From NCBI RefSeq assembly GCF_020536995.1, contig NW_026273356.1, forward strand, positions 201,001 through 265,000: a DNA stretch of 64,000 nt, read 5' to 3'. Positions 1 through 10,472 of the stretch are shown here, piece by piece (position 1 is the first letter of the stretch; every line of letters begins with the position of its first letter). The position numbers were made by a program, and so were the translations under genes. The notes under the pieces are model-generated. The model had not been told where the DNA came from. It was given only the letters and a program-made list of their open reading frames with translations, and searched no databases. This DNA comes from Dreissena polymorpha (lineage: Eukaryota; Mollusca; Bivalvia; Myida; Dreissenidae).

Positions 1-1675
1 ACTATTTAAATTGATAATTCAAAATAAATAAATATGCTGCTACGACTTGCATATTAATTAATGTGTATCATGTACTCAGCAAGCAAGCAAATCGTTATAC
101 ATAAATAAAAAATGTCCCTCGTTGCTAGATGAATTTAACGCGCAGTTTTTCGCATGCAGGACGTGAGTTTGAGATATCGTTACCCATTAGTTTTCTACTT
201 ATCTATGACGTACGAAATGGTAAACTGAAAGAAAGATGCATGCTTCATGCTTAATAGTAATCATTTCCTGCGAGGCAGCTATAATTTAATGTTATAAAGT
301 AGTAGATATTACTTTATTTTTAGTATCTAAATGTAAAGTTTTATTTTCAAACAGTACTTACGGTAGTTATGTTCACGTTGGTAAACTAATAAAGTAAATA
401 TAAGTATGCATGTTAAATACGGCTGTTGTGATATTAACGTGCAGCGACAATGACTGACAGAGCAATTGCCATGCTAATTAATTAACTACTTACACACATA
501 TTAGACGTGCATAACAATGCGGTTTTCTTGCGCACTAACGATATATTTTAGTGGACGCCGTTATGAAGATTTCACGAATGTATCAGTGCCTTAAGCGCTC
601 TGATAACGTAAAAAAATGTTGTCAAATGCAAATAACATAAATATTAATAAATATTAATAGGTATTCAGTATCGACGAGTAAAAGTGTTTTAAGTATGTAT
701 TGAAACGCGCTTGTAAACAAAGTGATGCAAAACAGGACAAATGAATACTGGCAAGGATCAAAATCCTAGTAGAGGACGCGAAAGCAAAAACGTTTATACG
801 AATTCGAAATAAACACTCTATGTTTTACATGAAATTTTAGTTCAAAATATCAATCAAATCGCATGAAGAACATCGAAAGCAACAAAAAAAAAATGTATGT
901 ACCATTAAAAAAATATTCGGAAACGAAACATTTGTCACAAACATTTATTAGAAAATTAGATGTTTTAAATGTTAGATGCAGTAGTTTAGTAAGGTGTTAA
1001 ATGCATATTCAATACACTACTTTATTTTAATAGTTTGATGTTCAATGTGGTAGACCATCTGAATCATATTCATGCTGCATGATGATTTATATAAAATACA
1101 TTCATGTTTTGCTATTTTTAACTGATGAAGACAGACTTATCAATACTTGCTTTTATAACGTGATTACATGAGTGGAGCTTTGAACACGTTTTAAATCTGT
1201 AATATATAATGCAATAAGCCGATGCGACGTTGATGTTGTATTTGTTTTGATAAAAGTAAATCGAAAAATCTATCAGACATGTGTGCGTTTCTGTTATTAA
1301 AAGGCCCTTTCAGTAAGATGATTGTATCGATAATTATAATATTTTTTTTTTGGAAGTAGTGTGACGCAGATTTATAAAACAGACCACTGCTTAAATCCCG
1401 AAGCTTTGTTATCTTGGACACATTGCTTCAGAATTCAAAGTAATTAATCCTAGAGTAACATGAACTTAATTATATGAAATTAATTCAGATTGTTTGATAA
1501 AGACGTATCAATATATTCAGTGTGCATTTTCATTGTCGAACGACTTGAAATGCGATTGAAAAGCATCTAAAAAATTAGCTGATCACAACAACGTTGAAAC
1601 TTAGTGGACCCATGAAGTTAGCAGTTATACGACAAGAAAGATCTTGCGTCAATTTCAGTTCTTTTTTAAACCCTT
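1..1675. other. AT-rich stretch, nothing recognised
   Basis: No convincing exon, RNA gene or repeat was seen. Reading frames are short and AT-driven. Confidence 0.5.
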
Positions 1676-1779
1676 TCGCATAATGTAATGCACGCAAAAC
1701 ACGTTATGTAAGTTATAGGTTTCACTGACGATGAAGCAGGGGTAGACATATATTGTAGATACGAGACAAACAATCATAT
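1676..1779. repeat. Left part of interrupted ~125-bp tandem array
   Basis: This stretch holds most of one unit (CACGTTATGTAAGTTATAGG, then GTTTCACTGACGATGAAGCA, then ATATTGTAGATACGAGACAA). The same unit recurs about two and a half times at 6455-6805. The two parts are separated by the transposon at 1780-6454, so the array existed before the insertion. Confidence 0.85.
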
Positions 1780-1804
1780 GTGGCTGGGAACGAGATTTTG
1801 ACCC
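1780..1804 (+). repeat. Left terminal inverted repeat
   Basis: 25 bp, starting GTGGCTGGGAACGAGA and ending TTTTGACCC; it matches the reverse complement of 6430-6454 with one mismatch. Confidence 0.85.
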
Positions 1805-2135
1805 ATCTGGTCAAAAAATGACTTTTTCAGTTAAGCATATATTATGAAAGTGCTACATCTGAAAAATCAAAATCTGAAATTTGAGCATTGAATTCCTAAA
1901 ATTGACGAAGTTATGTCATTTTTTGTATTGCATGTCAGAAACACTGATTTGCGCGATTTTGTACGAAATGACGTTTCAATACAACGAAATGACGTTGTAA
2001 TTCTACCAGTATTAGTTCATTTTATGCTGATCAGTTTTTGTTGATAATCACTCAATTGTGTGTGTATGGTGATGACAGTCATTAACTATGACTTACATAA
2101 TTAATTGTATTATTATAAAACATTAAACGCTCATT

Positions 2136-2149
2136 GTTGCCATGGAAAC
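2136..2149 (+). promoter_or_regulatory. X-box-like motif, copy 1
   Basis: GTTGCCATGGAAAC closely matches the RFX-factor consensus (GTTNCC..GGNAAC type). That it works as a binding site is inference; it lies inside the transposon. Confidence 0.25.
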
Positions 2150-2478
2150 AGACACTGTTCTTTTTTCAAATTTATTGTCATTTTAAAGAATTTAAGACAC
2201 AGAATAACAACACATCAACAAAATATCTTCTGGACAGATATTAAACATTACCAACATGTTTATAGTAAAATCAATGTATGAACATTTTCTGAAAATAGGG
2301 GTGTATTCAGAAATTGAACATATTGTATAGCAACGAACTTGAAACTAAAATGAAAAAAAAACCTGACATTTTGAATTTTTGTTAAGCATCTATACTGCCA
2401 TACATGGTTTATTTAGCAATTGTATTTTATTCAAAGATTGATACACAATTAATTAGATTTTTTTAAATTAAGTTAACA

Positions 2479-2492
2479 GTTGCTATGGAAAC
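2479..2492 (+). promoter_or_regulatory. X-box-like motif, copy 2
   Basis: GTTGCTATGGAAAC differs from the copy at 2136 by one base and lies 343 bp away in the same orientation. Function is inferred from the motif alone. Confidence 0.22.
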
Positions 2493-3224
2493 AGTAAATT
2501 ATCAATTTCATTTGTACCTGTTATCAACAATGAAATTGACCATAAACGTAGATAGAAAATAATATCAACCCATTTCATATATAGAGGTCCAAAAACATGA
2601 TTTTCAAATAAAAGAAAATTACAGCAATAAGCACATCAATATTCAATGGTAAACGTCACCATAGATTAAACTTTACACAACAAAATATGTTCGTTTACTT
2701 GTAAAATATAATAGATACATAATATGAACACATATGTTTACATCACACATTTTGATGTCAATACAAACTACAACAGTTTAAGTTATCTTTGAACACATGC
2801 CAGTCATATTATACAATGTAATAATCATACTGTACAGAATATTTTATAGTGAAATCACTGAGTGAGTTGTTAATTAATTATAAATCTCAGTTCAGCTTAT
2901 ATATGCCCATAAACTATTTTTGATTATTGATTGCTATGTCACTTTCAATAAAAGAAACACACTATTAATAAGATATTCAGCTAATTGTCATACAAATAAC
3001 AATACCATGTAAATGTCGTAGTCATGAATACTAATCAGAAAACAGTTTATCATAAGTATAATGCAAGAACAACAATTTGAGAAAATGAACAATTGTTAAT
3101 AGGATAACAAGCTCTCACATTTTTTACTTTGGAATAGATGGTTTGGGACACACAATGTCTCTGGCAACTTCATTGATAAAGAACGGTGCAATTTTCTCGT
3201 AAAGATACCACTGCCTCAGATGAT

Positions 3225-5950
3225 CTAGAGGGGGATAAACTTAACTGTTGGAAGGCAGCCTGCCTCGGGTCTTGCCTTAAGAAGATTAAATCTAACTTCC
3301 TCCGAGTCACAGAACTCTCGACAAATGAGAAACCCTGGCTCATCCGCAGTGCAACGAAAGTGGTAGTATTTTGTGATGTTTTTTAAAAGTTTGAAATAGT
3401 TTTCTAAAAATGTCTTCCAGTTCAAAAACACCACCGGTCTAGATGGATCATTTACGCGTTGCGGAATGTTATGCCCGGACCTAGAAGATGCTTTAACTGT
3501 GTAAGCAATGTCCTCCATACATTCAGCATCTGATTGGCGCCATTTTATTTTCCACACACCAAAGTGCCAATCTGGCGTGAATTTGGTATGTCCCGGTAGC
3601 ATCATACTCAAGAAAACAGACTCATGCAGACCTGCAATGATATTCCAAAAAAACAGTAACAATTTTATAATCTTTTTCTTCAGGTTACAACCTCGAAAGA
3701 TTCATTTCAATATGCTTTATACATTTTGTAATTGATAGAAACAGGCGACCAAAGTTCTTATCATATAGTATAACAAGAGACCCGCCTAGACAGCTCATCT
3801 ATTTGTCAAAGTATGAATCAAATCTGATCATAAATAAAGAAGTTATGGCAATTTTAGTAAAATCTTTCCAAAATGAAATGGGGGGATTCTTGGGTGGGAT
3901 GGTTGGACAGTCTTTCAAAAATAAAATAATACAAATAAATATTTGTTTTTTTTAAAGGATTTTTCAACATTTTTCTAAACCTAAACGCAAAGTGTTTTTG
4001 CACTTTTTCGAAACCTAAACGCAAAGTGTGACAGAATTTCAGACAGACAGACAGACGGACAGTGTGATCACTATATGCCCACCTTCGGGGGCATAAAAAC
4101 AACAACTAAATAATGCAGTATATTAACAAATGTTTTTCTTATAGTAGTGCAATGTAGTTACAATTAGTTATTATTACATATTGTGAAGATATATAAAACT
4201 GATAATTACAATAACATACCTGTTCCTTCAGCGCACATCCCAAACACATGGCACTTTCTTGGTGTCGCAAAGTAGATTGGCCCCACTTGCATGGCGTGAT
4301 GAGGGTAGTGTACACACTGGGCAAAATCCCATGAGTAGTGAAGTGTGGCATCTAGTGAACATGGTTCTGCACCTGTTAACAAAATGAACCAAATTGTATT
4401 AAGTGAATCAATTTATTTAGACATTTTTTATTATATATACATATTTTTATAATTGTTTACCAACATGTACAGCTAGATGCACCATATAAATGAATGTTCA
4501 ACATTTAAGCTATAGCATGTTCATGGCAAAATGCATAAAATGCTGCGGTTCATCTTCCAGGACAAAGCACAAATGTACCTCATATGAGGTACCTTATTTG
4601 TATAACATATTTTTGAATAGTTAATTTACAATTTATGAACTTATAATGGAAATAAAATTTGTTTATTAAAAAATCCTCATTTTTCAAGACCTTCAGTGAC
4701 ATCTGTAGTACTGCACACAGCTTTACTACAAAGAACCGGGTCCTTGAAAAGTTGGCGTTGCCGGTTGGCCTTTTGAACATGACATGTATAGTCACTTAGT
4801 ACATTGTGCCTTTCTTCATCTGACAGATGAGCATTGGTTTTTAATTTGCCCATGAATTTTTGACATTTTTACACACAAATCTGTCGCTGGTGTAGCTACT
4901 GCAATGTGGGTGCATAATGAATTCCATTTGTTTCTAAATGTTTTTAAAGACACAACTCTATAGTTTGCTTCCTTTGCACTCTTCATGTATAAGTCATAAA
5001 TGTCAGTTACATTTTTGTCACATGGAAGAAGCAAAACTGTCTGCTTTGGACAATTAGGCAGTCGTCCGGGCAAAGGTAATGCATTTTTATTTGCATATTC
5101 TTCAATGAATTTTTTTATTCTTGTAGTATCGTCGAATGAAAGTGCATGGGCAGGTGTTGTTTTGCAATTACCATGTTCATTGACACTCAGGCCATACATG
5201 TCATAAGACTTACTCATTCTTTTCAAAGTTGACTGAGAAATTGCAAATGCAAAACAGAAAGTTTTCTTACAAATTTGCTGACCATGGAAAAAATATTTCT
5301 GAGACGGTCTCGTTCGCAACTTTTTAGATTTTTTTGTTTTCAGATGTAAAAGTACTATTTTTTCTTTGGGTACAAAGTTGGGATTTAACTACAAGTTCTT
5401 TTTTTCTTGAAGACAGTTCCTGGCATTGGGTCCTATTTTCTAGCAGATTATCAACACCAACTATTGTTGAACATGGTTTACTTCCATAAAAGACACTACA
5501 CTGGCATGTTTCACGCGTGAAATTTGAAATAATTTCTGCTTCTTTTTGATCTTCTTTTCTAATGTCATTCTGTTTGTGATCCATTTGTATTTGGTCAGAC
5601 TCGGATTCGCCACAATTAATGTGGTCATCATAAAGTAAGCAATCAACCTGATCACATGTATCACCATCATAATCATCAAAATGATCATCAACATCTTCAA
5701 ATGAAATACTTGCATGATTTCCCAAATCTACATCACAAGTTTCAACCTGTACAAAATTGGATTGGAAAACTGTCAAGTTATCATTTGATTTTGCAAAAGA
5801 TTCATGGCCAATGTGGTATAACTCATAAACTTGTGCAAGTTCATTAAAAAATACGTCATCAGTCTGTGACAATTCGTATGGAATTGTAGATTCTTGGGAA
5901 TACATTTCACTAGTTTGGCTCATCATTCTTATGAAAACTTCACATAACAT
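3225..5950 (-). pseudogene. DUF7869-like transposon protein gene, broken
   Basis: Split minus-strand gene filling the 4.7-kb TIR element. Exon A (5950 to about 4677) starts at an ATG and encodes an acidic N-terminus, a Cys-rich stretch (FTRETCQCSVFYGSKPC), then a region around FHGQQICKKTFCFAF and TPAHALSFDD, ending near HLSDEERHNVL. Exon B (4372-4220, AG acceptor and GTATG donor) encodes HYSWDFAQCVHYPHH and GPIYFATPRKCHVFGMC. Exon C (to the stop at 3225) encodes GLHESVFLSMMLPGHTKF and PDWHFG. These motifs match the DUF7869-type proteins as I remember them. Exon A has two frame changes, each at an A run on the coding strand (7 A at 5329-5335; 5 A at 4866-4870). The part expected between B and C, normally carrying a DNCxGQNKN-like motif, is not visible; a SINE-like repeat occupies that interval. 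The protein's biochemical role is unknown. Confidence 0.75.
3766..4096 (+). repeat. SINE-like repeat ending in CCTTCGGGGGCATA
   Basis: Starts near AACAAGAGACCCGCC and ends with GACAGACAGACAGACGGAC, then ATCACTATATGCCCACCTTC. The end matches the repeat at 25577-25892, so both are copies of one family. It sits between exons B and C of the DUF7869-like gene and was therefore inserted into the transposon. Confidence 0.7.
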
Positions 5951-6429
5951 AAACTATCATTGTATCAAAACCAAACGACATTTTTGACAACTTCCGGGTG
6001 AAAATTCCAATTATCGCATATACTCATGAATCGAGAGCCAAACTAATTTTAACAGTGGTAATAAACACTAGACGTGGTTAAATTTATATGGGATACATCC
6101 TTTACCGACTAATTTCACATTATTTGACGGAAAAACAACAAAAAAGAAAGAAAAACTAACCTTTTTGTAAGCAGGAAGTTTATCCATTAATTGATGCAGT
6201 CACACGGTGCCGTAGTGTACGATGGGTTATAAATCAGCTATGGTTAAACTATACTAATGTTTTCGTATAAAAACCGTAACATAATCACTGATTGGGTAAT
6301 TCATAGATTGTTTCGGAAAATAAATAAAAGAAATAAGATATTTATCGCAGTAAAAACGTGTGAAAATTGCGCGAAAAAGTTGTCACGACTTTGCAACGTT
6401 ATTTCTCGTTAACGACGTCAGCGCCGAAA
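5951..6429. other. 5' region of the transposon gene
   Basis: Between the ATG at 5950 and the right TIR. It should contain the promoter and 5' leader of the element's gene; no specific motif is convincing. Confidence 0.4.
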
Positions 6430-6454
6430 GGGTCAAAGTCTCGTTCCCAGCCAC
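6430..6454 (-). repeat. Right terminal inverted repeat
   Basis: 25 bp ending CTCGTTCCCAGCCAC; inverted partner of 1780-1804. Confidence 0.85.
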
Positions 6455-6805
6455 ATATATTGTAGATACGAGAAATATATTGTAGATACAAGACAAACAA
6501 TCATTGATATGATTGTAACTACACTTTGTTCTGTTGAATTATAATGCACAACACGTTATGTAAGTTGTAGGTTTCACTGAAGATGAAGCAGGGGTACACA
6601 TATATTGTAGATACGAGACAAACAATCATTTATATGATGTAACTACACTTTGTTTTGTTGAATTATAATGCAATACACGTTATGTAAGTTATAGGTTTCA
6701 CTGACGATGAAGCAGAGGTAGACATATATTGTAGATACGAGACAAAGACTCATTGATATGATTGTAACTACACTTTGTTTTGTTGAATTATAATGCACAA
6801 CACGG
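6455..6805. repeat. Tandem array, unit about 125 bp, about 2.5-3 units
   Basis: Units begin at about 6455, 6599 and 6722 with ATATATTGTAGATACGAGA, each continuing through TGTAACTACACTTTGTT and GTTGAATTATAATGCA. The first unit has an extra partial copy of its start. The array continues on the other side of the transposon at 1676-1779. Confidence 0.85.
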
Positions 6806-7483
6806 TTAACCACTGCTGTTCTCATTTTTGCTGACCAACATTTATAACTTTTAATTCTATATTGTTTCGAACGGACTGTCATGTATTTTGCGGTAAAACT
6901 GTTCACTCTCCTTACGTAAGAAACAAGCAAATGTCGACAAGACTGTTTGCGCTTCAGGAGTTTCATTATTGCAATATATGATTTGAATCAGGTCCATTGA
7001 ACGATGTCTATTAAGTAAAAATCCTTTAAAATATCACTATCAATGATTTCAAAAATGTGAAATAGCATCATACGTTTCGAAAGTGTATTACTCAAAGGAC
7101 ATTAAAGTATTGTGACTACACCATCTTTTATATCTATACCACATTTGGAACAATGCGACACCCATTAAGACACTCAATTAAGACTTATCGGTTTTTAAGT
7201 AAACTTACATGCGGGTTCAAGTTTATTTATATATATTCAATTATTTGAAATTCATATTCAAATGTGTGTTTTAAGAATCTCGGTTTTGGTAATGGAGGCA
7301 CATGCGGCGTAATGTCTTTTTTTACTTACATGTTAGACCGTTTTAACCTTTCGACGTTTAAAGAATCAATTGAGTAACTGATACCGTGCATGTTGTGCGA
7401 TAAGACATTCATTGAAACAGATTACAATAACTGTTGATAAGAAGTAAAGCATAAATCAGAGGTTTTGTTTTTGAATTAAAATA
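6806..7483. other. AT-rich stretch, nothing recognised
   Basis: No exon, RNA or repeat could be supported here. Confidence 0.45.
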
Positions 7484-7918
7484 TCATCACATAAACCACC
7501 ACTATATAACGGGCTTTGATTCTCATCACATAAACCACCACTATATAACGGGCTTTGATTCTCATCACATATACCACCATTATATAAGGGCTTTGATAAT
7601 ACCATCACATAAACCACCACTATATAAAGGGCTTTGAATCTCATCACATAAACCACCACTATATAACGGGCTGTGATTCTCAACACATATACCACCATTA
7701 TATAACGGGCTTTGATAATACCATCACATAAACCACCACTATATAACGGGCTTTGATTCTCATCACATATACCACCATTATATAACGGGCTTTGATAATA
7801 CCATCACATAAACCACCACTATATAACGGGCTTTGATTCTCATTACATATACCACCATTATATAACGGGCTTTGATAATACCATCACATAAACCACCACT
7901 ATATAACGGGCTTTGATT
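7484..7918. repeat. 39/41-bp satellite with dimeric order, 11 units
   Basis: Eleven units share CATCACATA and ACCACCA, then TATATAACGGGCTTTGAT. Type A (39 bp) has AAACCACCACT and ends GATTCT; type B (41 bp) has ATACCACCATT and ends GATAATAC. The order is A-A-B-A-A-B-A-B-A-B-A, so the right part is an 80-bp higher-order dimer. Because 39 is a multiple of three, the minus strand stays open in repeated frames; this follows from periodicity and is not evidence of a gene. Confidence 0.95.
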
Positions 7919-8018
7919 ATTGAACGTATTATCTCTTGCATTTAAAGTTACGTAATAAACAATATTTATGAATTTAACATACTTGAGAAAACTCATATTT
8001 AAAGCGCTTCATTACTCA

Positions 8019-8512
8019 TTAAAGGGGCCTTTTCAAGGATTGTTGCATGTTTTGAAGTTTGTCATTAAATGCTTTTTATTGATAAATGTAAACATTAAAT
8101 TTTAAAGCTCCAGTAAGAAATCATAAATAAAATTTAAAAAAGGTAAAAAAGTAGCCGGCACCAGTGACCCCCGGAATCCTAAAGTACAAATGCATTAGCC
8201 AACTGAGCTATCCTGCCAAGCATACCTAATAAGCGTATTTTATACCTTATATAAGCAATCTTCGTAGTTTCACAAATTTAAACGACAACAACAGAACTCT
8301 CCAAATTATTCAATCGTTTCGCGTTGCAACGCTTTATAATTTTTAGGTTTTCAAATCGTCAAAAGATGCATATAATGGCTATATTAGACCATGGCAAATG
8401 TTCAGTAATACTGTTTCCTCACAAATATCATTACTAAACCGAAAATGTGCGAATCTGAAACAATTTTTTTTCAATTTTGTCAATTTACCGAACCGTGAAA
8501 AGATCCCTTTAA
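8019..8512. mobile_element. TTAA-flanked MITE with internal tRNA-like segment
   Basis: TTAA at 8019-8022 and 8509-8512 brackets a 486-bp element whose ends, AGGGGCCTTTTCAAGG and the reverse complement of CCGTGAAAAGATCCCT, are inverted repeats. TTAA duplications point to the piggyBac or Kolobok type, though no transposase is present to decide. The interior includes a tRNA-like piece at 8155-8225. From memory this is an abundant repeat in dreissenid bivalves. Confidence 0.7.
8155..8225 (-). repeat. tRNA-like segment inside the MITE
   Basis: On the minus strand GGATAGCTCAGTTGGCTAA resembles a tRNA 5' part with a pol III A box, and CTGGTGCCGGC stands where a B box (GGTTCGANNCC) would be, but degenerate. 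It is not a functional tRNA gene: no closed acceptor stem. Confidence 0.5.
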
Positions 8513-8769
8513 TGCAATTAAGCAACTATATTTGTTGATATTTAGTTTGTTACCTGGATAATAACTGTTGAACTATGTGTTTGTATTATATTTTATGTTC
8601 GCAAATATAAATGTGTTGTTGTAAAGTTGCTTTAAGTTGAACATTTGCATTACCTAATATACTAGGGCCCTATGGTAATTATTCTTATAAAAGTGTTAAA
8701 AAGCGTTCTTCCGATTTGTTATAAAAAAACATAATCGACGGAAGAATATATTGCACTTGTACGCATGAT

Positions 8770-8945
8770 GATGTGTTTGTTTGTTCCCATTGTGCTTACG
8801 CCTTATTAATGCCGGGCTAAGCCTTTATTTGTTAGTCAGCATTCCGCTGAAACATGACTGGAATGTATGTGCCCCGACCCGGGATCGAACCCGGGACATC
8901 TGGATTTCAACGCAAGCGCCTTATCCACTGAGCTAACGGAGTTTC
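8770..8945 (-). repeat. tRNA-derived SINE
   Basis: On the minus strand the head reads TTAGCTCAGTGGATAAGGCG (A box) and then GGGTTCGATCCCGGG (B box). The acceptor ends do not pair, so this is a SINE head rather than a tRNA gene. A non-tRNA body follows toward 8770. Confidence 0.75.
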
Positions 8946-9535
8946 TTTATCGTAAAAATGATGTCTTTTTTTTAATTTATTATTGTTTTTTTTTTTAAAT
9001 TAAAGGAACACGAAAGAATAAAATGTAGAATCAAATCACTCAGAACGATTGAGTCATTCTTAGATCAATTTCATTTTGTATTATGTATTATTTTTACCAG
9101 AAAATATCATCATTAATGTTGAACATAATGCGGTGTCTGTGAAAAATTATACATACGTTATTAACACCGCTTAAATACCCTACAAACCTATTATTTATTT
9201 TGATCATACCACCGCATCGATACCTGCCTGATATAACGTTGCCTGATATATTTTTTATCATGGACTACAGGAAGTTCGTATATCAGTCATGTGTGGAGGA
9301 TGGTCATATTACTCGGCACCAACTATAAAGTACTTATTTTTTTTTAAATCTAAGCAGATTCAACAAGGCAAACAATTTGATACCAAGATGTAATATATTT
9401 TAACACAAAATACAACACAGACAGAAAAAAAAACATTTGCTTACAAATATTAAGCGCGCGTGCTCATGACGTAATTATTAACACGTCAAACGACAATTCA
9501 TATTATGTCCCGCTAAAACTGCAGCTTTTAAAGGC
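8946..9535. other. AT-rich stretch, nothing recognised
   Basis: Contains poly-T/poly-A tracts; no exon or repeat supported. Confidence 0.45.
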
Positions 9536-10472
9536 TCGGCCACACCGAGGTAACGGACGAGAAACGGACATAAAATCATGTTATCCGTTTTTGTGCATTC
9601 TTATCCGTTTTATGTCCGTTTCATATCCGGTGAATCCGCTCCTTGTACGGCGATATCCGTTGATATCCGTTCCGTCCGTTGGGAAGTTTTGAGCATGTTC
9701 AAAATTTTCCACTGGATAAAACGGACAGAGACCTCCGTTTGATGTGCGGTCTTCATGCGTTAGTTTACGGTTTGTTCGGAACTCGTGCGTTACACCTCCT
9801 GTACGTATCCGGTTTATGTCTGTTAATGTCCAGTTGTCCTGGTCCACCACCGGACAACTGCCGGACTAATACCAGACTTCCAACGGATAAACCGCACCGT
9901 TCCCAACACCTTACGCATGTTCGACAGATAATAACGGACAGCATACGTACAAAACAATTCGAGAAGTGTGGCGGAACAAAACTGTTGACATACATTTAAC
10001 CGTAATTAGCATGTGGGTCGAAGTATCATTTCATTTTGGTATGCCTTGTGAGAAGGACATTTGCAATGGAGTGTCGTGCTCGCATTCCATTAGAGAGTCA
10101 AGCCACCCGCGTGTAGGCCCAGATTGTTTTTTTGGATGATAATCTGACCATGCATCGTCTTGCTCAAAAGAGAGCAAGGAGACGGAGGCAGCGCAGATGG
10201 TGGATCAGGGCATGGCTGGGCCCCGAGCGGAGGCATCAGGTCGGTCTGTATGACCAACTTATGGTCGAACTTTGACGGAAGGACTTTTTCATCAGATTTT
10301 CGCACGAGTGGGCCCAATGATAACGAAACAGCGCAACAACTACAGACTTCCAATTGAATCAGGGATGAGGCTAGCAAATGTGCTGCGGCATCTTGTGTCT
10401 TGTTCAAAATACCGTGGTATGATATTCGGCTGTAGGGTACCCCAAAACACTATTTCTCTTCTCGTGCCAAAA
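9536..10472 (+). mobile_element. 5' part of a Harbinger-type transposon
   Basis: Begins near GGCTCGGCCACACCGAGG, followed by about 350 bp dense in TCCGTT/ACGGA words on both strands, then the first coding exon of a Harbinger nuclease (10150-10472). Such subterminal word clusters are common in DNA transposons and may bind the transposase (inference). No 3' exons or 3' TIR were found downstream, so it is a truncated copy. Confidence 0.6.
10150..10472 (+). pseudogene. Harbinger transposase, first exon remnant
   Basis: The ATG at 10150 opens a basic segment with RRWWIRAWLGPERR and LYDQLM, typical of the N-terminus of metazoan Harbinger (HARBI1-like) nucleases. That frame stops at 10273-10275. 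The next frame gives FARVGPMITKQRNNYR, LANVLRHLVSCSKY and FGCRVPQNTISLLV, the helix-turn-helix-like region of the same family. About 15-20 residues usual between the two parts are missing, so the break is a deletion with frame change. A GTAAGT donor follows at 10473, but no later exon was found. Confidence 0.75.

Larger units (their letters stand above)
1805..3224. other. Non-coding side of the transposon (3' of its gene)
   Basis: AT-rich, no coding exon recognised. It holds two copies of an RFX X-box-like motif, GTTGCCATGGAAAC at 2136-2149 and GTTGCTATGGAAAC at 2479-2492. Confidence 0.5.
1780..6454 (-). mobile_element. TIR DNA transposon with DUF7869-like gene
   Basis: The two ends carry 25-bp inverted repeats, 1780-1804 and 6430-6454, that differ at one position. 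They begin GTGGCTGGGAACGAGA and end at GACCC. The flanks are two parts of one tandem array, which makes the boundaries credible. A target duplication is unclear: ATAT lies just outside both ends, or TA if the TIR is read two bases longer. The interior holds a minus-strand split gene (3225-5950) resembling the DUF7869-containing proteins common in cnidarians, molluscs and insects. I could not place the element in a named superfamily. It looks like the remains of an autonomous copy; its gene is broken and a SINE-like repeat lies inside it. Confidence 0.75.

Noticed and set aside
3186-3735. Plus-strand frames opposite the DUF7869-like exon C
   Set aside because: Antisense shadows; the minus strand carries the recognisable motifs and splice sites.
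7456-7996. Minus-strand frames repeating a 13-residue pattern (GGLCDENQSPLYS-like)
   Set aside because: Produced by the 39-bp satellite unit being a multiple of three; not a gene.
8872-8943. Functional tRNA gene
   Set aside because: A and B boxes are good, but the acceptor and anticodon stems do not pair, and a SINE body follows.
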